Assembly: GCA_034670405.1 (NCBI GenBank)
Contig: JAXDDX010000049.1
Location: 1,302,001-1,366,000, forward strand
Source of the DNA: Hoplostethus atlanticus
Taxonomy: Eukaryota; Chordata; Actinopteri; Trachichthyiformes; Trachichthyidae
DNA: 64,000 nucleotides
Direction of reading: 5' to 3'
The first letter of the stretch is position 1. Each line of letters begins with the position of its first letter. Positions 26,751 through 40,707 of the stretch are shown one piece after another. The notes beneath the pieces were generated by a model that saw only the letters and a program-made list of their open reading frames with translations, ran no database searches and was not told the origin of the DNA. The position numbers and the translations under genes are program-made.

Positions 26751-29203
26751 TTATGTATAATATAATTATTGAAATGAATCAATATGAGCTGGTTAGTTCC
26801 ACCTTAACAATTAAGTTAAAAAATACTAATAATAACCTAGCGATAGGGCTCATACTTTTTTCATAATTTTCTGCACTGCTCTATGTAGACATTATCACCA
26901 TTATCAAAATTAATTTGTTTAAAAAAAACACATTCTGGTTTTGATATAATTATACAATTAGCACTGTTATGTACATTGTAGGCATATGGTCTTATCTAAA
27001 TACAAACATAGCCCAATACTAAAAATATTGTAATGCCCTTACCTCTTATAAATGTTAAAATGTTCATCATTGTCTGGTTTGCTCTCATTGTTCTTCAGCC
27101 GGTGTTTGCTCAGAGCTAGCGAGCTAACACAACTATCTGAGACAATTAGAGGCATTGGCTTGAGAGTTCTGTGCAAGAGCAAACAAAGTGCTTGCTTCTG
27201 ATCCTGCTGCATCAGGATCTTGTCCGTTGGGCATGTCAACAAACCGTGACTTCAACAGGGCCCATTCAAATAAGTACACCTACCATCTCGCACTCTTGGT
27301 GTCTTAATTCAAACTTTTCTGCATGACTACACTTTGCTAGGCAAACAGAAACGTACAAGAAACACATACAGTGCCATGGGAACTTTTTGAATACATGGTG
27401 AATCCTGTTAGACAACGCAGAATAAATTGTTTGATTTATTAACAGTGACTTACTTGAGGTCTACATATATCCAAACACAATGCCCTGATGTGTATATTGT
27501 TATAAACTCACAACTATTACTACTGCTACCGTATGGTGAGAAATCATGGTTTTAAACTCTCCTGTACCAGCACTACCATCTCTTGTTTTTGAAGACGCAC
27601 TTCCTGCAGCAGGTAGGAAAACAATGGCACCTATCTCAACACAGCCATATTCTTTATGATGGAGGATAAAGGCTTTGTATAAGAGCCTGAAAAGAAAGGA
27701 TTCACTTTCACAACTGAGGTAGTTTGCATTGTGAGAACGACAGAGCGAGGAGGAATACAGAAAAAGACTGAAGGGAGATAAAGAAAGAGGAAAGATGATG
27801 ACACCATTGTGTGCCCTCCTGTCACAATGAAGTCATGGTGACATAGTAACTTGCACCAACCTTTTGTATGGAATATGTTTCTAATACAACGCTTATCTGA
27901 ACTGAATTTAGTGCTCAGAATAGAGCGAGAGATGCCCTGCCCATAATGAATCGTTTAACACAATTCCCAAAGTGTCTTTCATTTAAAGACACTGGTGACA
28001 TAACTGCAAGAATCAGATGTGGAAAGATTGAAGTGATGTTATTGTATCAACAAGGATAATTGTATGAGCACTAACTCGATACTTTAGAGATCACCTTTTC
28101 CCCTCATTAACTTCAACAAAATCCTGATATGTGTGAATGGTTTGATCATGTCATGTAAACTACAGATCTGGGTTCAGCTACCCGTGGAAGCACCTTCTCT
28201 CGGCTCTCTTCAAAACAATTGTGTTTTTTAAGGTGAGCCCCAGGTGTTGTTCTTGGCCGCGTCGCTGAAGTTTCCAGGCATGAAACTGGTCGTGTTTTCA
28301 CAACAGTCGCTATCCAGCTAACATGTGGTTACGTTCACGTTCTCATTTAAATTGAACACAGTCAATAATCCCATGACTCAGTGATGTATCCATACTCTGG
28401 ATGATGTAAATAGACAAATAAACAGTCAAATAACTCGATTGCACAACTCTGCGTGTTTGGCTTTTCTCTCTGGCATGCTTGTGACTGACATGGTTTCAAC
28501 CAGTGTCCCTGAGTAAAAGTCTCCCTGATGGAAAGCATCCAAGTGAATATGAGCGGATCATAACTCCAGATATTGGGGTTTTCAGCACTCTCTTCCAGAT
28601 GCTCTTCAGTAATTAAAAAATAGCTTTCATTCTTTCCTTAATTCTTGAAAGCTGAGTCAAGCGTTCTTGATTCTCAGTGCTGTGCTTCCCTCCCCTCCAC
28701 TTCAGAATACCTCAGATTGCCTTTAATACAATTATATTTGTCGCAACTTTCTGTCTGTTTTGTCACCCAATGCATAGCCTTGGTTGAATCTCAAGTCAAC
28801 TGACTTTTTGATTGTTTGCCTTTAAACAACACAGGTCACAAGGTAAGGTCTGTAGGTCCAATCATTCTCTCTGGTGCAGCGTTATTTTAAGACTTGAGCA
28901 AGAATGTTTTACTTCATAAAAAAACCCACTTATAATTACTATTAATGTGTCTAACATAACCAAAAATCAATATCTGACATCAACATCTGCCATCAACAGA
29001 CCAGGGACAATAATCTAGAAAGATTCAAGCATGTCAAAATCATGAAAATGGACATTTAACAACACACTCTTGATATGGTGATCCTTCAGATGGAGAAACA
29101 TACTAGTCTGTGTTCAGTTTTCAGATAAGTGATGTTGATCACGTTAAGTACTTAATATATCGACTGTACTTTCAGGTGATATAGAACATTCACATTCAAA
29201 ACC

Positions 29204-29546
29204 AGAAGGCATTTGGAGAGCGATGCTGAATAATTCTCCAACTTGCTATTACACCCAAAGACTTACTCACTTCAATTTTAACTTAAATTGATTTCCTGGC
29301 CCTCCAATTATACCCTTTTGGAATCGAGTCTCTATCTTCGTTAGTTTCATACCTATGGCTAAAAATGATAATTGTCTGATAGCGAGAATCCCAGATCTGG
29401 ATCACCACCAAAATTGTATACATTTTTCCTTGGTGCAAGGCCTATCTGTCCACCAAGTCTCATGGAAAACCAAAAGCTTTTGAGATATCCTGCTGACAGA
29501 CAAATAAACTAACAGAGGTGAAAAAATAACCTCATTGGCGGAGGTA
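29204..29546. repeat. dispersed repeat, copy 1
   Basis: Colinear with 51602-51975 across its whole length, from the shared gcatttggagag to the end. The 27-nt core at about 29388-29414 (atcccagatctggatcacc and on) is identical in both. It ends attggcggaggtaa. The match to a start block ccctccaccaatg, kept in copy 2, suggests terminal inverted repeats. Probably a non-autonomous transposable element; family not named. Confidence 0.7.
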
Positions 29547-31363
29547 ATTTGGGTTGACTACGCATCTGCATGCACATCATCTGTTCACAAGGTTCTTTGT
29601 CTCAAGTCTTCATTTATCCTGTCATTTTCAGGATTTCTTGGCAAGCCAAAACACTGCCTAGACCCCTTTTTATGAAGCCTCTTAGGACAGGACTGCTGAT
29701 CTAGGATGACTTACCAGGCCAACTTGATCATTTCATTCATAATAATCTAAAAGACTCCCCAGGCCTGGGTCGTAGCTCAACATAGCCTTCATGGCACATA
29801 GAGGAAACTAGAGTTCACCACACCTGTCAGTGTAGCTGACATCCACCAACAAGCAGAGCCTTGTGAAACAAGTGAAACACAGGCCTAAACCCCTGTGGGG
29901 CAGAGATTGGTTATGGTCAGTTCCATGTTTTCCTGACAGATTCTGTTAAGAAAACAGAAACAACAACAGCAGGGACTACTTTGGAAGTTCTGCTGTGTGG
30001 TGGTATGCGTATGGATGTTTGTTTCTAGACCCACAGCCAAGCCTCTACAGCCGGACGGGGCTGTGGCTGGGTGGGGATGTAGCCAACCAGCACTGTGCTT
30101 GCATCACTTTGGTGGTGGGCTTCCAGTGGCGTAAGAGAATGTGGGTGGGGGGTAGGATTGGGGAGTGGGGGAATTAGCGTTGTAGGGCTTGAGTAAAGTG
30201 CAATGAAGTTGGAAGTGGAATCAGAGTGAGAGAGAGAGAAAGAGAAACAGATTGAGAGGGAGGAAAGAGCTCCTGCCGGGCGGCAGGCTGTCCAGCCTCT
30301 GCCTGCCCTGGGATTCCTCCGCAGCCTTAAATATGCCAGTTATTTTTAACCGGCGACGTAACAGAGCCCTGCGCCGGCCCACTCTGTTACAATGTTTCCC
30401 TTCTGTCAGGAGGGGAAATGGATGGGAGCCACACTTCCTGGTCACATGACACAGGGCAGGCAGCCGAATCAGAGGAATACAACAGGGGAAGTGGGGAAGA
30501 GCAAACGAGGGGAGGATTGGTAGGCTGCCTCATACCCACACCAGCACATACACCCAGCACTCCCTCTCTCCAAAGTTTAACCCTCTCGGCTGTGAAGCAG
30601 GCAGGCCAGCTGGGGCCTCAGACGAGGTAGTCTGTTTTAATCAGATACTCAGACGTCAGGAGCCAAACTAACACAGTGGAGACTGGTGTGCGTGAGTCGT
30701 GGAGGAAATGAGAGTGTGGGTATAGCACATCAGCAGACGAAGAGGTGGGGGGAGGGCCCTGTGACGTCAAGCTAGGGACCCGCCAGGATTAGAAGCCTCT
30801 AAAAAGAAAAGGCCCTGGACTGGATTGCCAGAACTGGCTCTCTGCTTGGCAGGGAGAGAAAATATGTCTCCCTGTCTGTCTGACATGGGAGAACCAGGGG
30901 CTTCCCATGAGCTCACCGTATTGACATACAGGAAACTCGGAAAGGTTGGTGTCTCAAGCTGTGCTACCCTCTCCACCACCCAAATTGGTACCGACCAATC
31001 ACAATGTTGGACCGATTACTGTTTCACAATACTAAACCCATATCAGTGTTTATATATTTGTGTGTGTATTTTATGTGTATATATTCACATATACATACAT
31101 AAAATATACACAAGGCTCATACATTTTGGACCGTTGGGCAGCTTCACGCGAGCAATTGGCAGTTAAGTACCCGGCTCAGTGTTTATTGTGTATTGTAAAT
31201 TTGGGATAAACAGAGACTTTTGTTCTCATTTGTAAACTCAGCGTCACTCCTTCAAAGACAGGAGACCTCTTTAGCACTGACAGGCTTTTCTTTGTCTTCA
31301 GTAAACATTACATTTGGTTTTGAGAAAACACAAGTGTGAGAATAGCATCATACCGGTGTGAGC

Positions 31364-31387
31364 GTGTGTGTGTGTGTGTGTGTGTGT
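31364..31387. repeat. (GT)12 microsatellite
   Basis: Uninterrupted GT dinucleotide run. Confidence 0.9.
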
Positions 31388-32689
31388 CGCGAGCGTGTGT
31401 ATAGGAATGTTTATGCATGTGCAAGTGTGTATGAGTGTGAGCGAATATGAGCATAAGAGTGGGGACAGCATGGCACCATGGACCGGGGTAACTGCAGGTA
31501 CTGGATTATTTTGTGCCAATGGAGGCTCTCAGCTAAGGACATTCTTGTGGTTTTAAGGGCGTGAGGGCCTCTTTCAGCTTTAGAACATTTATGAGTGTTG
31601 TGGACAATATTACCATTAACCAAAAGTTGTTAATATTTAGTCTTTGTTCCACATTTTAGACATGTCTTTTCTGTAGTTAATTGCAACATGTGATTTGAAT
31701 TACTTTTAACTTTTAAATACGTTGCTTTGAGAAGCCCTGTCAATCCATATGATGAATGGTAAGGTGCAAATCAAGGCACTTTCCAATATAATGCCCCGTT
31801 AATACCCCTTCTAAGAAGAACGAAAACATTTTTTAACCTTTGTTGGAGCATGGGGGAGGGGTACAAAGACTGGAAAAATAACTGTAGGGTTGTGAAATAA
31901 CCAATCGTTTATTGCTTAATATTCTTGGGCTTTTGTTTTACAGTGCTGCGTTATGAGATGTACTGTGCCAAAATCCCAGGAGGGTGATCATACCACATTC
32001 AAAGTCACTTCATCACCCATCTTGTCCATTGTAACATTTAGTCGAACAGTAACTGAACCTCTCAACCCTGTCTGAATGCTTTTTAATTATGCTTCCTTTA
32101 TATGACTCTAAATATATCTATCTATATTAAAAACTACAATCTAAGTCTATAAAATCTAAATGTATGATATATATATATATTCTTTGATGTCAGTAAAGTA
32201 AAGTGCCAGCTGTGCCAAGCTAGGAGAAGTGAAGCAGCTCCCTTACGCCAGCCAGATATGGTTACAATAATACCGCAAGTGACATGTTTCAAAATAAAAG
32301 TGTACAATTTGTCACTGCCACTTTTGGAAAAAATAATAATGAATTAGTGTTGGTATAAATGTTGATGTGAGCAAGATTTTTTGGAAAAAATGTTTTAATT
32401 GTCAAGAGCCAGTCACTTATCTCTTACCTCCTCAAGATGGATTTTATTCTGAAAAACAAAATAAATATATACACATTAAAACGATATATACACATTTAAG
32501 ATGAACTATTTCAGTGTGCCATAAAAGCCATGCCAAGTGTATAGGCCTTCACTAAATCTAAAACATGGAGAATACTGCTCCATAACTCCAAGACCACATC
32601 TTTACAATGTTAGAGTGGTTCCTATAGAAACATATGAGGAGTAAAGGTTTTTTTAATTTCCCCGTAAGAGTCCCAGAAATCAGACCCCT

Positions 32690-32830
32690 ACTGCACAGCA
32701 ATTATGGCAATCACCAGCATTCTCAAACCTTCAAGAGCGCGCTGGCATCGATTCAGAGGCAGCTAATAGGTTGTCGATCCTCTTGATGCTCAACACACCG
32801 CCATTAGACCGTAGCCGTCACATTTTCACA
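32690..32830. promoter_or_regulatory. candidate conserved non-coding element
   Basis: Complex, CpG-containing sequence with homeodomain-type motifs (gcagctaataggttgtcgat, ccgccattag, acaattgattcaatcc) in an AT-rich desert. Conservation has not been tested, so this is a guess by texture. Confidence 0.2.
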
Positions 32831-33839
32831 ACAATTGATTCAATCCTGAAGTGTTCCTGAAGTACGCTGAAATTTGAGGTGCAGTGCGAGAGAGGTTCGG
32901 TGGTTCTTTGTCATAGACTCGTATGTGTTTTTCGAAGCTGTGTGTGGACTACTTGAGCCACTTGGATATTTGTAGTGTCAATTTTGGAGTTCCCAAAATT
33001 GAAATTTGGTGATTTAGTTGTACCACAAGTGTATGTTGAAAGTCATTACAGTGACTTATTCTGACTGGATTGCTGATTCTCTTGCAGTTAGAGCATACAA
33101 GTCTTCCTTCTCTCCCTGCTGATGAACTCCAGACTAAACAGCCATTGAGTGGAGGTTTGCAGATACAGTTTGGCATTATAATATGCTGAAATTTATATGG
33201 TAATTGTTGTCAGATTTCAGGGTACTGGGCCTCTGCGTTCCTGAGAAGGTGTGGACTCTCCTGTTTTCCCACTGGGAGTGGTCAGGAATGTGTGACCTTT
33301 TCCTTGGATCACCGTTTTTCAGGCCTGGATTGGGTGTCTGGAAACATGCCTGCATTCGGTGCAACCATCCACAGATGTAAAATGACAATAATAATCCTGA
33401 ATATCAACACATAGATGATCCATGGTTTCTAGAAGAGGGAAGACATTCCTGTTGGGAAACTCCCCTCACTAAAACAAGGGAACTCCTAATAAATCTGGTT
33501 TGCAATGAGAAAGGAGGACTAGAAATGTCACCGCTGTTCCCCTAAACCTTGCTGTGGTATGAAGTTTAATGTTGGACCATTTCATGTATTGATGGGAAGA
33601 ATAAATCTGGAAGGCTACAGATGGCGAAATGTGGGAAGACGGCTGAAAAGAGAGGAATATTATGACATCTGAAGGACTAAGAGGAGAGGCATGGAAAATT
33701 ATGGTCACATGACGAGAATTAGGAGATCAATGGGAAAATTATGAATGGATTTTTCTCTTTTTTCTCTCTCAACATCATCTTCCTCAATGCATTTGTCCTG
33801 TAGAGAAGGATAATTATTAATCAAAAAAACTTTTATGAG

Positions 33840-34080
33840 GAAGGCTTTAATGCAAGTGAGCAAATCAAATCAGAAATGGCACATTGTGGTAACCTTAATC
33901 AAACTACAAATCATTTCAAACCGATCGCCCCCGCTGGAATGCCGAGGAAAGAACAATACTTGACAGGCCTAATTTAAGTGATGGCTTCTCCAGTCTGACG
34001 TTTTATTGACATCATGCTGAGTTTAATTGAGGAGGGGGGCTCAGTAACTCAAACCAGATGGGCCACCAGCTCATGAACTA
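33840..34080. promoter_or_regulatory. candidate conserved non-coding element
   Basis: High-complexity sequence with a RUNX-type core next to a short palindrome (tgtggtaacc at 33884-33893), and homeodomain-like ctaatttaag and gtttaattgagg. Low-complexity C-rich DNA follows at 34090. Untested. Confidence 0.25.
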
Positions 34081-35792
34081 ACAGCCAACTCCCCCCCCCA
34101 CCCCCTCCTCCCCCTCCTCCCCCACCCTCTCACCCTCTCTCTCTCTTTCCCTTACATACAGCTATTTTGGCTCAATGAAATACTGTTAACTGAAAAATTT
34201 TAAGTGTCATAAAACTGACCTGATAACACACTATTTATCACGAAGACCCTTAAAACTGGCAAAAGTAGTGAAAAGCAGTGAAAGCATCAACTTTTAGCAT
34301 TCACATCCATGGATACCATATCTAGTTTTGAGACAGCAGAGATAGACTAATGAATTCCCTTGAGCCCAACGTTCCAACACAGAGGATAAACATGACACAC
34401 ATGCACACGCGCACACACAAACTACTACATGGGCTGTTTATTAGACACATGGATTTAATGAATACTTTTAATCAAAAGAATGCAGTTTAAAGAGAACGAA
34501 ATTAGTAGGTTCACATGGATTTCTTTACAACCATAATGGGAGATTTGCCACATCAGCGAAAATACTCTCATTTGTGGACGTTTTTGAAAAGACATCAGAG
34601 ACTTCTGATTTCAGACCAACTGTGATCAATGTGGGACTTTGAAGGCACTAAACGTATTTCACCAACAATTAATAGCATTCAGACCATAACTTGTAGGCCA
34701 TGGTACTGTAATCAAATACAGAAAACACTGATACGCACTTAAGAATTACATTAGGATTTCCCTGGCAACACCTCACACGTAAACGTCCATAAACGTGACA
34801 AAACATGGAAATCATTACGGGGTTTTTTTACGATTTCGAATAGTTTGTTTTTGCTCTAATATGATTGTTTATACACGACTCTGTGACATATCTTTTAATA
34901 ATAAATGAGACAATGTTCCCCCTAATGACAGAAGAGATGAGATGAGATGATGGAGTCAGTTGTGTTCTCTATAGATGTATTGGACACATTGGAAAAAGCA
35001 ACCATAAAACCAGTGCAAGTGACATAAGATACTGCAACTTGGCTCACTATGTGATACTAGCTTGATACAAGTCGCATCACATTTTTCAATCCCTGGCACA
35101 GGAACACACCACTATACGAGCGTATCTCTTTTTTCACCTGCAGGGTAAAAGATGTGCACGTATTGGACTGATTGATGGTGTGCAAGTAGGGATGGATCTC
35201 TACTAGGGCAGAACCACAAACATTCAGATCCCATAACTCACCTTCAATTTCCCTCTTTGACGGATGGAAAAGATGATCAAACTGAGTATTGCTTTGCTGT
35301 GAATATACTGATTCTATGTTTTTTTATCAACACCTTTAGCAGCTGAGAGAATACAAACATAGCTAACACAATACAGCTAAACATCCTTGCCCTCCACATG
35401 AAACATTTCCTAAATACTGTGCATTATGTACATACCTAGTGTGCTTTTCCGAAGATACCTCAAGCCACCAGACTTTTTAATACTGTGTGACTCACATAAC
35501 CGTTTATAACTATGTGACCTGGTTGCCCTGCCTTGCTTTATAGTCCTTACAGCCTGAATAGACTCTCTCCAGCTTGTTCCCTGGGTTGTTCCACCACCCC
35601 CCCCTCCCCCCCTATGCCAAACTATGTATGCTTGCTCACATACATGGCAGACGTGAGCTAGCAACATTTGTACCGGGGGGAAAATGTGATGCAACATAGT
35701 GTGCTGTGGTGAAATGTCTACATATTATGGAACTTCACAGAAAGCCACTGAGAGACGTGGACATGCACACACCATGTAAGCACGCACACACG

Positions 35793-35817
35793 CACACACA
35801 CACACACACACACACAC
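35793..35817. repeat. (CA)n microsatellite
   Basis: CA run preceded by interrupted CA units from 35781. Confidence 0.9.
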
Positions 35818-37874
35818 CTTCACTCTATTTGGCTGGGGAAAAATACAACTTTTTGTTTGTCTTGGAGGCTGAGGCGCCAATGTCGCCACGTTCGAATACA
35901 GCGGGAAGAAGTCATCGTGCTATTTAAAGCACACCCGCGTCAACAATGAAGGACTTATTCACTTGGGCTTTTATTTGTATTTTCTGGTTAAGTCAGGGGC
36001 TCCTTCCTGTGCAAAGCAAACAAGTGCATGAACCGAGTGCAGAATGACGTTGAAGAGAAGAACAGTGCAGCAGTGTGTCTACCTGTTGTGTGGCGTTGGG
36101 ACAGATCCGTTGTGTTAGTTTACTGTGCTCATACCTAGCGTGAGTGGAAGGAGATCCATTGTGCATTTCCTCGAAAGGGCTTCACTTAAAGGCGGAGGTG
36201 TGCATCTGCATGTGCCGGTGTCGGTGTGTGTGTATGCGACACATTGAAACAGTAGTGTATTGTATACGTTAGAAGAATATCATTTACTCTCACACTCTGC
36301 ACACACACACAAGGTATTTTTGGAACAACCCACCATTTGTCCGTTGTTCCCACACTGGGCTCAGGACTGACTTGGAGGCTTTGGCCATGATATAAAGTCA
36401 TCAATAAATGACCTACTATTGTCACTGAAGAAGCTGTGCTGCTCATGATCTATTGCACCAACTCAAGTGCATTAGATGAACATATGATCGATCACATCAC
36501 CGTGTAATCGAAAGCCGCTAAAAGTGAAAAGTCTCCCAAAACTGCTGAAATTCCTTGATTTTCCTTTCCTTTCTCTTCACTTTTCACTTTTCTTTCTCTC
36601 TGGCCTGCATCGCTTTTCAGCCCATATACAGGACTGTGTACGCATGCTTTTCCTCAACACTTCATCCCATTGATGTAAACTTGCCCTGCGTTCCACAACA
36701 GAGAGTTCAGATTGTGTAATTGGCTGTCAAACCTGTTTTTTTTCTCCTCACTATTTTAATACCTCACCACAAGTTGCAGAGGAGGAGGAGGAGGACCCTC
36801 CCCTCCCCGTGAGTCATCCCGATGTGTGCGTAAGCAGCCTCTACAGAACTAAGAGTAGTATTCCATTACTCTTACCATCATTATTGTCTTCATCTTCATC
36901 ATCATCAGTTTTGTTCCCTGTGCCAGACTGGGCCCCACTGGCGTTAATGATAGCTATGTTAAAAAACAGAGAACAACTCCCTACAGCAGCCAGGCTTAGA
37001 TCATGTGTAGATAATGCATCTCCATGGAAATGTTCGACTGTTTCTTTTCTTTCTCTTTCTTCCAGTGCATTTTTTTTTTTTCAGTGTAAGCAAGAGTAGA
37101 GGAGCCTGGAAGTACAATGTGGGAGCAGGGGTTGGACAGTGGGGCAACAGAAAAGAGAGGAGGAGGTTAAAGAGTAGCAGGAGAGGTGGAAAGGCGAGGG
37201 TGGGGGGTGGGGGAAGTAAGACTGGGACAAGAGACAGGCAGAAAAGCAATGAACTTGAAGAGAGGTAAGGTGTGCAGAGGCAGGAAAGATGGGGGGAAAG
37301 AATAAAGAAAGGAAAGGGGGAAGAGTGTGAAAAGACGAAAGACAGCAGGGGAGCTGAGGGTGTCGAGGAGGTAACTCAGCTCCAGGTCAAAGACAGATCA
37401 TTCTAGAGGGGTTTTCCATTGAGTTGAGTGTCTCTGTAGTATTATGTCACTCTTACAGCCCCATTAAACCATAATGAGGGTGTTACCTATATTATAATGT
37501 CACATCGCACACTGCCAGCGATACTCTTACACTTGGCTTCACCAAGTATCGAGCCTGTCATTGGATCAGCCTGTCTATATGACAATATACAACACCAACA
37601 GTCTTGGAGGGGGTAATAAAGTTCAGAAATTGGAAAAAATGTCTGTGTGACTTTTGTAGTTTGTTCGTATGGATTGAAATACGACTGCATTGTCCACAGT
37701 CGGGACATGTCATACGTGTATGCAGGCACAGCAAAACCCACGTCAAATGCCATTGTGAGTGAAAAGCTAGGGCACCGGGCCAGAGAGTAAATATTCACTT
37801 TATGATAGTGTGTGTGTGCTGAGCTGGTGTACACACCCTCTTGCCACAGATAGGAGCAGCCTTTTATCTTAAAC

Positions 37875-37878
<4 letters not shown>

Positions 37879-37927
<49 letters not shown>
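37879..37927. repeat. (CA)24 microsatellite
   Basis: Uninterrupted CA run. The 160-codon minus-strand frame around it is an artefact of the repeat. Confidence 0.95.
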
Positions 37928-37928
<1 letters not shown>

Positions 37929-38429
37929 GGCTCCGCAACACTAAGAGGAGAGAATAATGACCACAGCACACAGCGATGAGAAAATGCTGATCTAGCATCT
38001 TCGCAAAAATGTTAATATATCAAGAGGAAATGTTATGGTGAAGATTCAATATCTGATTTAAGTTGCGAAAGTTATTATACGAATTAAGAACTCAACTCAA
38101 GGTTATTGTGATATGGCGTTGCAGTGAGCAGCAGGGGGTCCAGGTGTTAGAGGGATTTCAGCTGTTTGCTATGACATATCATCTCAAGACTGTCCTTGCT
38201 ATATTCATCTTCCAAACTACTTCATTTTATTGGGCTGCCTCCAAACGCTCTTGGCCTTTTCTATACAAGTATGAAAAAAGAAAAACAGCCAAGTGAAAGT
38301 GGTGGAAACAATCACAGCACTCAAGTCACTCAATTTGAACTTTTACTTCGAAACACGCTAAATGGCTTGACCTCTCATCATCCCTTGCCTAAATGCTTTA
38401 ATAACACTTTTTCTCTGTCCGCCATCCGT

Positions 38430-38775
38430 GTTATTCAACTCCATTTCAAAAGCATCCTTCTTCTGGGCAAACCGCGGCCTTAGTCGCTAAATCTGAAGAG
38501 AACACAGCCACTTTTTGTCGCTGACGGGAGCAATTTGATGTTTATCGCCGCCTCCGTGCGCCAGCCGGTCTCCGCTCCACGCCACGACCAGTTTGCAGCA
38601 CAAAATGTCGTGTTTTTTTGTCAGCGGGGCAATAGGAAATGTTGACGCGGACCGCAGAATGCTAGCTTCGCCTGAGAGCTCATCAGATAAGGCTCCGGGG
38701 CCGCAATGACAAAACGCACCTGAGGAGCTTCTCAAAGAGCCCTTTTGTGGCTCCGTCCAATTCACTGTTTGGGCT
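38430..38775. promoter_or_regulatory. CpG-dense island in the klf4 upstream desert
   Basis: More than twenty CpG dinucleotides fall in about 340 bp, against sparse CpG on either side. It also contains a GATA motif (cagataagg, 38685-38693), an E-box type cacctg and GC-rich runs such as atcgccgcctccgtgcgcc. No open frame is recognisable. It could be an orphan CpG island, marking an enhancer or a non-coding RNA promoter about 12.6 kb upstream of the klf4 start. Confidence 0.4.
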
Positions 38776-40176
38776 CCACTAACAACCAGACTGTACTCGG
38801 TGCCAAGGTCCATTTCTGAAATACACGTAAGCATGTGTTTATTGGCAGCTAATTGGCGAGGCTAGTGCAACGTTACGGTACACGGGCAGCATGGCCATTA
38901 AAAACTCATTTCCTGATGAGGGTTCACTTCGATGCTTTGATAAGCACAATGACACAGTTTTATATATCGTAGGAGATTAAAAGACAGTGGGTAGGTGGCA
39001 TAACAGACTTTTTGTGCATCCTTTCAGGTCGTATATACAGTAAGTCTAGTTAGTCAGTTCCAGAGAAAACGATGACTTCTGCAAAGGCCCAAAAGGGACA
39101 TTTAAGCTTTCAACTTGAGTCATTAAAAAAGGAAAGCTGACACATCTACGACACCACGGCTGCTGAACCATCATTTTATCTGCCTCGCAAGGGCATTACT
39201 TAGACTCATATCATTTGAGAGACCTACTTTCACTACATCACAGGACACACACACAGGAAGGGAGGGGCAGGCGTATCGGAGCGTGGGCCCCGACTAGAGA
39301 GGAGAGTAGGCAGGGGTAATGTCGGCTACAGGATGATGACCTCATCAACATTGTGCCTTCAACCTGCAGTTACGCAACAGCTCCAGCGCCACCCATGTCG
39401 GCGAGGCCAAGGAGGAAGCACTCCAGGACAGACAGATTCCCCTCTCCCTCTCCGGGGGCCGGGCGGGGAGACAGGGCCAGAGCTCAGATCTGATTTTGCA
39501 GGAAGGAAAGGAGAAGGGAGGGGAGAGTTGGATAAGGCCGCTGCTTTATTTTATCCTTTCTCCCTCTCAACTATGTGCCAGACTTGTGCTATGAATGCCA
39601 CAGAGGTGGAGTTATTACACATACAAAGCCAAGCTAGGTCTAATCTTGTTACTATTCTGTAAGTTAACAATACAGGGTTCCTTTTATGGGGGCCACGATT
39701 CAGACAGGCGTATGCTGAGGTTCCAGAGCAACTATCAAACAAAAGTTACATAATTGTTATTGAGCCACTGCTGCCACTCCAGGCTGATTTCAATATTTTA
39801 TTGATTGCCTTTAGGGCCACAGAACATTTCCACATTGCACTTTCTCACAATCACTGTCAAAGTACTTAGCACCGTCTATTCTCTGTCCTGCTCCATTCAT
39901 TGGCCTACTTTTGCTTTGACCAGCAGGTGATTATGAAGTGCATGTGTGTGTGTGTGTTTGTCTGCCCTGGCCCAGGGGCGTCTCAGCCTGGCTATAAAAA
40001 GACGATTACTACAACAGGAAACACTTGTCAGCTGGAGGGATATGCACAAGGAGGGCCCAGCCCTGACCAAGGAATGCACACACACCCATGTGCTTGTGTG
40101 TGCACACACACATACAGGCACCAGTACCTGCGTACGTCTTTTTGTCAATGCACAGACGTGTGTACACCCAATAACA

Positions 40177-40180
<4 letters not shown>

Positions 40181-40237
<57 letters not shown>
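40181..40237. repeat. (CA)28 microsatellite
   Basis: Long uninterrupted CA run within a broader CA/TG-rich stretch from 39940. Confidence 0.95.
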
Positions 40238-40239
<2 letters not shown>

Positions 40240-40483
40240 CCATGCCCATCCCAAGTCTTCTTCTCTCCTCTCCCTCATTCTTCTGCCATGACAGGGCACT
40301 TCATCACCAGCTGACAAAGAATCTCTCCACCCAGTAGAGGAAACGGAGCGCTGTGCCAGGGGGAGCTGGCATGGAGCTGGGGAGGTGAACCCACACCCTT
40401 CTGGCCAGGGATCAACAGCTCCAGACCTCACTACCTGTCTGGCTAGCCTGTCAATGTGATGGGCTCTCAGTCATCCCCCAGCC

Positions 40484-40485
<2 letters not shown>

Positions 40486-40521
<36 letters not shown>
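40486..40521. repeat. (TG)18 microsatellite
   Basis: Uninterrupted TG run, only 250 bp from the CA run before it. Confidence 0.95.
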
Positions 40522-40526
<5 letters not shown>

Positions 40527-40648
40527 GCTCTTTTTGAAAACACCTTCTTTTGTGCACCACTGAAAAAATAAGATGTGCTTATTTTGCAATTCAAGTTTCA
40601 AATTGTGTGTATACTGTGCTAAATGAGGTCCTACAGGACTTCACAATC

Positions 40649-40650
<2 letters not shown>

Positions 40651-40703
<53 letters not shown>
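40651..40703. repeat. (CA)26 microsatellite
   Basis: Uninterrupted CA run 130 bp after a TG run of similar length, so the two can pair as an inverted repeat. Confidence 0.95.

Positions 40704-40707
<4 letters not shown>

Noticed and set aside
37487..37969. 160-codon minus-strand open frame
   Set aside because: Its N-terminal part is a (CA)24 repeat read as Val-Cys; the rest has no recognisable domain.
38487..38834. 115-codon minus-strand frame in the CpG-dense island
   Set aside because: GC-rich DNA has few stops; no family recognised and no splice context, so treated as regulatory DNA.
39897..40431. Several overlapping frames of 110-145 codons on both strands
   Set aside because: All run through the CA repeat at 40181-40237, which lacks stops in any phase.
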